Shown piece after piece: positions 14,302 to 16,958 of a stretch of 16,958 nucleotides of DNA; the first letter of the stretch is position 1, and each line of letters starts with the position of its first letter. Under the pieces are notes generated by a model. The model did no database searches. It saw nothing but the letters and a program-made list of their open reading frames with translations, and had not been told where the DNA came from. This DNA is from Anaerolineales bacterium (GTDB lineage: Bacteria; Chloroflexota; Anaerolineae; Promineifilales; Promineifilaceae). The translations under genes and the position numbers were made by a program. The DNA lies in contig JAGQGA010000041.1 of assembly GCA_020432595.1 (NCBI GenBank), positions 1 to 16,958 on the forward strand. Reading direction: 5' to 3'.

Positions 14302-15510
14302 ATGACAGCGAACCTTTTGTTAAAAAATGTGCGGCCGATGGGACGGGAAGTGGTGGATGTGTTAGTTCGGGAGGGGGTGATTGTGCAGATGGCGGCGGGG
14401 ATTGCGGTGGAGGATGAGGGGGAAAAAACGGCCGTTTTTGACGGCCACAACCAGCTTCTGCTCCCTGGTCTCGTCAACGCCCATGCCCACATAGACAAAA
14501 ATTTGCTGGGGTGGCCGTGGCACAAAAACCAGGTGCCGGGGCCGCGCATCCGTGACTATGTTGACAACGAGCGGCGGGTGCGGCGGGAAATGGGGCTATC
14601 GGCGCAGGTGCAGTCGGCGCGGGAGGTGGAAGCATCGCTGGCGCTTGGCACCACCCATATTCGCACCCACGTAGACATTGACACTGAGGCTGGGCTGGCG
14701 CACTTTGAGGGGGTGCTGGCAACCCGCGCAGCGTACCGCGAGGTGATGACCATGCAAACAGTCGCCTTCCCGCAAAGCGGAATGCTCATTCGCCCCGGCA
14801 CGGTTGAACTGCTGGAGGAAGCGGTCAAAATGGGAGCCGATGCCATTGGCGGGCTTGATCCGTCAACGGTAGACCGTGACCCGGTGCGCCACCTCGACAT
14901 CATTTTTGCTATTGCCGACCGGCACGGGGTGGAGTTGGACATTCACCTGCATGAACCGGGGATGCTGGGGGCGTTTGCCGTGGAGCTGATTGCCGAGCGC
15001 ACGAAGGCGCTAGGGCTACAGGGCAAGGTGACGATTAGCCACGTTTTTTGCCTGGGGCAAGTTGAGGAAAGCTATTTGAACCAACTGATTGACCTGCTGC
15101 TGGAAAATCGGATCACCATCATGTCGTTGGGGTCGGGGCGGTCGGATTTTCCACCGCTGAAGCGTCTGTATGAGGCGGGGGTGCCGCTTTGCACCGGCAC
15201 TGACGGGGTGCGCGACACGTGGGGGCCGTTTAACCAGATTGATTTGCTGGATCGGGTGCGGCTGCTAGGGTACCGCAGCGGTTTACGCAAGGATGAGGAT
15301 GTGGAGATGCTGCTGGATATTGCCACCTACGGCGGGGCGCGGCTGATGGGAGACGGGGATTATGGGCTGGCGGTGGGTAAACGGGCGGATTTGTTGCTGC
15401 TGCCGGCCGACACGCCCACAGAAGCAGCAGCCACCCGACCCCCACGAACGTTGGTGGTGAAGGGGGGACGGGTGGTGGCGGAAAACGGCCGTTATCTCCC
15501 ACCAAAATAG
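14302..15510 (+). CDS. Cytosine deaminase-like amidohydrolase
   Basis: A 402-residue cytosolic metal-dependent hydrolase of the cytosine deaminase / N-isopropylammelide hydrolase group. It has the metal pair H61-x-H63 in NAHAHIDK, the MQTVAFPQ strand (151-158), H215 and E218 in DIHLHEPG, H247 in ISHVFCLG, and D301 in GTDGVRDTWGPFN. These positions track closely with E. coli CodA (H61, H63, H214, E217, H246, D313; recalled), so the active site is complete. It should hydrolyse an exocyclic amine from a pyrimidine, triazine or related ring; the exact substrate cannot be read from sequence. The ATG at 14302 follows GGAGG at 14293-14297, four bases away. No transporter or nucleobase gene is adjacent, so it looks like a single-gene unit. 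Two AACGGCCGTT copies lie near its two ends. Confidence 0.9.
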   Translation: MTANLLLKNVRPMGREVVDVLVREGVIVQMAAGIAVEDEGEKTAVFDGHNQLLLPGLVNAHAHIDKNLLGWPWHKNQVPGPRIRDYVDNERRVRREMGLSAQVQSAREVEASLALGTTHIRTHVDIDTEAGLAHFEGVLATRAAYREVMTMQTVAFPQSGMLIRPGTVELLEEAVKMGADAIGGLDPSTVDRDPVRHLDIIFAIADRHGVELDIHLHEPGMLGAFAVELIAERTKALGLQGKVTISHVFCLGQVEESYLNQLIDLLLENRITIMSLGSGRSDFPPLKRLYEAGVPLCTGTDGVRDTWGPFNQIDLLDRVRLLGYRSGLRKDEDVEMLLDIATYGGARLMGDGDYGLAVGKRADLLLLPADTPTEAAATRPPRTLVVKGGRVVAENGRYLPPK

Positions 15511-15524
15511 AGATTGGGGAGGCC

Positions 15525-15553
15525 GCGATTGGGAGACAAAATCTCCCAATCGC
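15525..15553. repeat. 12-bp perfect hairpin downstream of amidohydrolase
   Basis: GCGATTGGGAGA (15525-15536) and TCTCCCAATCGC (15542-15553) pair perfectly around a 5-base loop. Flanking GATTGGG (15512) and CCCAATC (15553-15559) units extend the symmetry. It starts 15 bases after the stop codon and may protect or end the transcript, though no T-tract follows. It is related in style to the heptamer repeats elsewhere. Confidence 0.8.
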
Positions 15554-15621
15554 CCAATCAACGCCCCATATGATTTCCGGCAAACGATTTGGCCTAAACG
15601 CCCTTTTGCCCTCTTTAGGGA

Positions 15622-15649
15622 TTGACAGTCGGCCAATGCTCATTATAGT
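15622..15649 (+). promoter_or_regulatory. Sigma-70-type promoter of the surface protein gene
   Basis: A perfect TTGACA (15622-15627), a 16-base spacer and TATAGT (15644-15649) make a near-consensus promoter. The transcript should start near 15656, leaving an untranslated leader of about 120 bases before the ATG at 15777. Confidence 0.7.
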
Positions 15650-15662
15650 TAAACATGAGCGT

Positions 15663-15763
15663 GTGTCTTGGGAGGATCATACCTGTATAAACGATACCTC
15701 TCCTTTTTAACAACCCTTGCATCAGCTAAACCAAACACTAGAGGGCATGGTACTCCAAGACAC
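15663..15763 (+). promoter_or_regulatory. Structured leader RNA candidate
   Basis: GTGTCTTGG (15663-15671), just after the predicted transcription start, is the exact complement of CCAAGACAC (15755-15763), just before the ribosome site GAGGG (15768-15772). The closing 9-bp helix could enclose an inner stem GAGGATC / GAT-A-CCTC (15672-15700) and a short CCCT / AGGG stem (about 15714-15745). The layout is riboswitch-like, but it matches no class that I can recognise. A five-T run (15704-15708) is inside. Confidence 0.4.
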
Positions 15764-15776
15764 CTAAGAGGGAAAA

Positions 15777-16091
15777 ATGTTGCAAACGCCATTCACCCAA
15801 CGTCGTTTTTTACGCTTTGTGTTCTTTGTCGGCCTCTTTAGCCTGATTCCCCTTTATTACCCGGTTACACACCACAACGCCACCCTATTTCAAGAAGACC
15901 GCAGCCAAACGGCCGTTGTGCTGGCCGAGATGCTGCAAGCCGCCAATGCAACCTCCAATTTTTGCGAAGGGTTTGAGTCGGGCAGCTTGCCCGCCTTTAT
16001 GACCACCGAAACAACATCTAATGCAGGGGCAAACGGCCGTGTTCAGATCTCTGCCGCCTTCCCCATTCAGGAACGTATCACGTCAACCTAG
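15777..16091 (+). CDS. Secreted surface protein, N-terminal part before frameshift
   Basis: The first 96 or so codons belong to a large secreted protein. Residues 1-35 form a signal or anchor segment: basic TQRRFLR, then a hydrophobic run (FVFFVGLFSLIPLYY). From residue 62 NFCEGFESGSLPAFMTTE opens a jelly-roll-like extracellular module. The frame ends at TAG 16089-16091 only because one base is missing near 16061-16064: it reads FPIQERITST, whereas the next frame continues HSGTYHVNLD, the expected motif after FP. ATG 15777 has GAGGG four bases upstream. Two palindrome copies (one exact at 15908, one with a changed last base at 16032) lie here. Either a real disrupted gene or a sequencing error in the C-run. 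Confidence 0.75.
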   Translation: MLQTPFTQRRFLRFVFFVGLFSLIPLYYPVTHHNATLFQEDRSQTAVVLAEMLQAANATSNFCEGFESGSLPAFMTTETTSNAGANGRVQISAAFPIQERITST

Positions 16092-16958
16092 ACACTGATT
16101 GTGATGGCTGTGGCGGGAATACGCAGCAGGCTCTCATCGTCAGTGTAGACCTGGCTGGTGCTACCCAAGCTGGGCTTAACTTTTGGATAGCCAACCGTGG
16201 CGACGAATCCCACGTGCAAGATGGGGTCTTTATTAGTGATGACAGTGGGGCAACTTACACCCGTATCCTTGATTATTCAACCTTTTCCTCAGCCTACACC
16301 GAGGTCAATATTGATCTAGCGGCAGCCGCAGCCACGGCAGGGCTAACCTTGGTTGATGGCTTTCTCATCAAGTTTCAAGGGTATGACAACTACACAATTG
16401 GCACCGATGGCTATTCGATTGATGATGTTTGCATTTGCACCCCGCCCGCCCCGCTGACCGTAACGGCCGTTGCCAATGGCTCTAACGTTGACCTCTTGTG
16501 GAACGATACCGGCAGCAACAGCTATGAAGTCTGGTACAGTCTCAACACCAACTACATTACCCCCGGTGGGGATTGTAGCAACCCGGCTCCGTATCAATGC
16601 CAAGAAGTCCAGGCCAACAGCTTCACTGGAATCGGTTGGGCCGCCCATCCCGACCTCAATTTTGATTACTTTGTTTTGGATGTGAATGGTTGTGGGCAGC
16701 AATCACCTTGGTCACAAAGCAGCGAGCAGGGGTCTTTTACCTTTCCACTCGGCAGCAACATTCCCGCCAATTTAGCTCTAACCAGCACGGCACAACCCCA
16801 GATTGACATCACGGCGGCCGCGGCACCGCTCACCTACATACTCAACTACGCCAATGCCAGCCGCTATACGGCCGATAATGTTGTCATTACGGAGGCAGTC
16901 CCTGATGGCACAACTTTTAACGCGGGTGCCAGCACTGCTGGCTGGACGCAGGTTGGGT
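16064..16958 (+). CDS. Surface protein continuation, DUF11-type domain, runs off window
   Basis: The frame starting at CAT 16064 is open for 298 codons to the window edge and has no start of its own, so it is the continuation of the 15777 gene after a one-base frameshift. Its first module (HSGTYHVNLD, FWIANRGDE, QDGVFISDDSG, GYSIDDVCI) is a lectin/MAM-like extracellular fold. The second, from about 16450 (LTVTAVANGSNVDLLWNDTGSNSYEVWYS), is fibronectin type III-like with cysteines. The third (ITAAAAPLTYILNYANASRYTADNVVITEAVPDGTTF) is a DUF11-type beta-sandwich repeat usually found in tandem on bacterial cell surfaces. The natural protein is therefore much longer than what is seen. Function is probably adhesion or sheath structure; this is inference. 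Confidence 0.75.

Larger units (their letters stand above)
307..16471. repeat. Dispersed palindrome AACGGCCGTT, 20 exact copies
   Basis: Exact copies start at 307, 542, 871, 1213, 2077, 2427, 2931, 4166, 5324, 6421, 6908, 8257, 9075, 9809, 9980, 14083, 14427, 15484, 15908 and 16462. Chance expectation for a given 10-mer in this length is about 0.02. Nineteen are inside genes, read as TAV (12), NGR (6) or KRPL (1), on either strand. Single-base variants include 6505, 10715, 13678 and 16032. Confidence 0.97.

Noticed and set aside
15656..15776. Known cyclic-di-GMP or other riboswitch in the surface protein leader
   Set aside because: The conserved core sequences of the classes I know are absent, so it is reported only as an unclassified structured leader.
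16343..16702. A minus-strand frame opposite the surface protein
   Set aside because: The plus strand carries a continuous frame with recognisable extracellular modules; the minus frame has no features.

Overview
The window reads as a chromosomal segment of a moderately GC-rich bacterium, most likely a filamentous Chloroflexota (Anaerolineae-like). This rests on gene style, not on a marker gene: NB-ARC/TPR and EAD-NACHT NTPases, a large secreted DUF11-type protein, and intergenic heptamer repeats of a kind otherwise familiar from filamentous cyanobacteria. The strongest genome signature is the perfect palindrome AACGGCCGTT, present 20 times in about 17 kb, 19 of them inside genes. It behaves like the cyanobacterial HIP1 octamer but has a different sequence.

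Layout. (1) 2-1879 (+): C-terminal part of an NB-ARC/winged-helix/TPR protein entering from the left edge. (2) 1908-3377 (-): an HEVGHH zinc metallopeptidase-like protein. (3) 3716-11395 (-): a five-gene operon, transcribed SWIM zinc finger, DUF5691-like, MoxR AAA+ ATPase, DUF5682-like, VWA (CoxE/YehP-like). It has a near-consensus promoter at 11479-11508 and a good intrinsic terminator at 3566-3604. (4) 11748-14036 (-): an effector-associated-domain (EAD)-NACHT NTPase carrying a hexanucleotide minisatellite. (5) 14302-15510 (+): a cytosine-deaminase-like amidohydrolase. (6) 15777 to the right edge (+): a secreted, multi-domain surface protein broken by a one-base frameshift near 16061-16064 and preceded by a strong promoter and a structured leader.

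How the genes may work together. The five-gene operon has the same set of parts as the E. coli yehLMPQ cluster (MoxR, YehM-like, VWA, SWIM) plus a DUF5691 protein. A MoxR AAA+ ATPase with a MIDAS-bearing VWA partner is a classic remodelling pair, so the DUF5682, DUF5691 and SWIM proteins are likely its substrates or adaptors; the biochemical role is unknown. The operon sits next to an EAD-NACHT protein and near an NB-ARC/TPR protein and a metallopeptidase. A conflict or stress-sensing neighbourhood is therefore plausible but unproven.

Small repeats fill almost every intergenic gap. Most are 7-bp tandem units arranged head to head so that they can form hairpins, and several supply or abut the stop codon of the adjoining gene.
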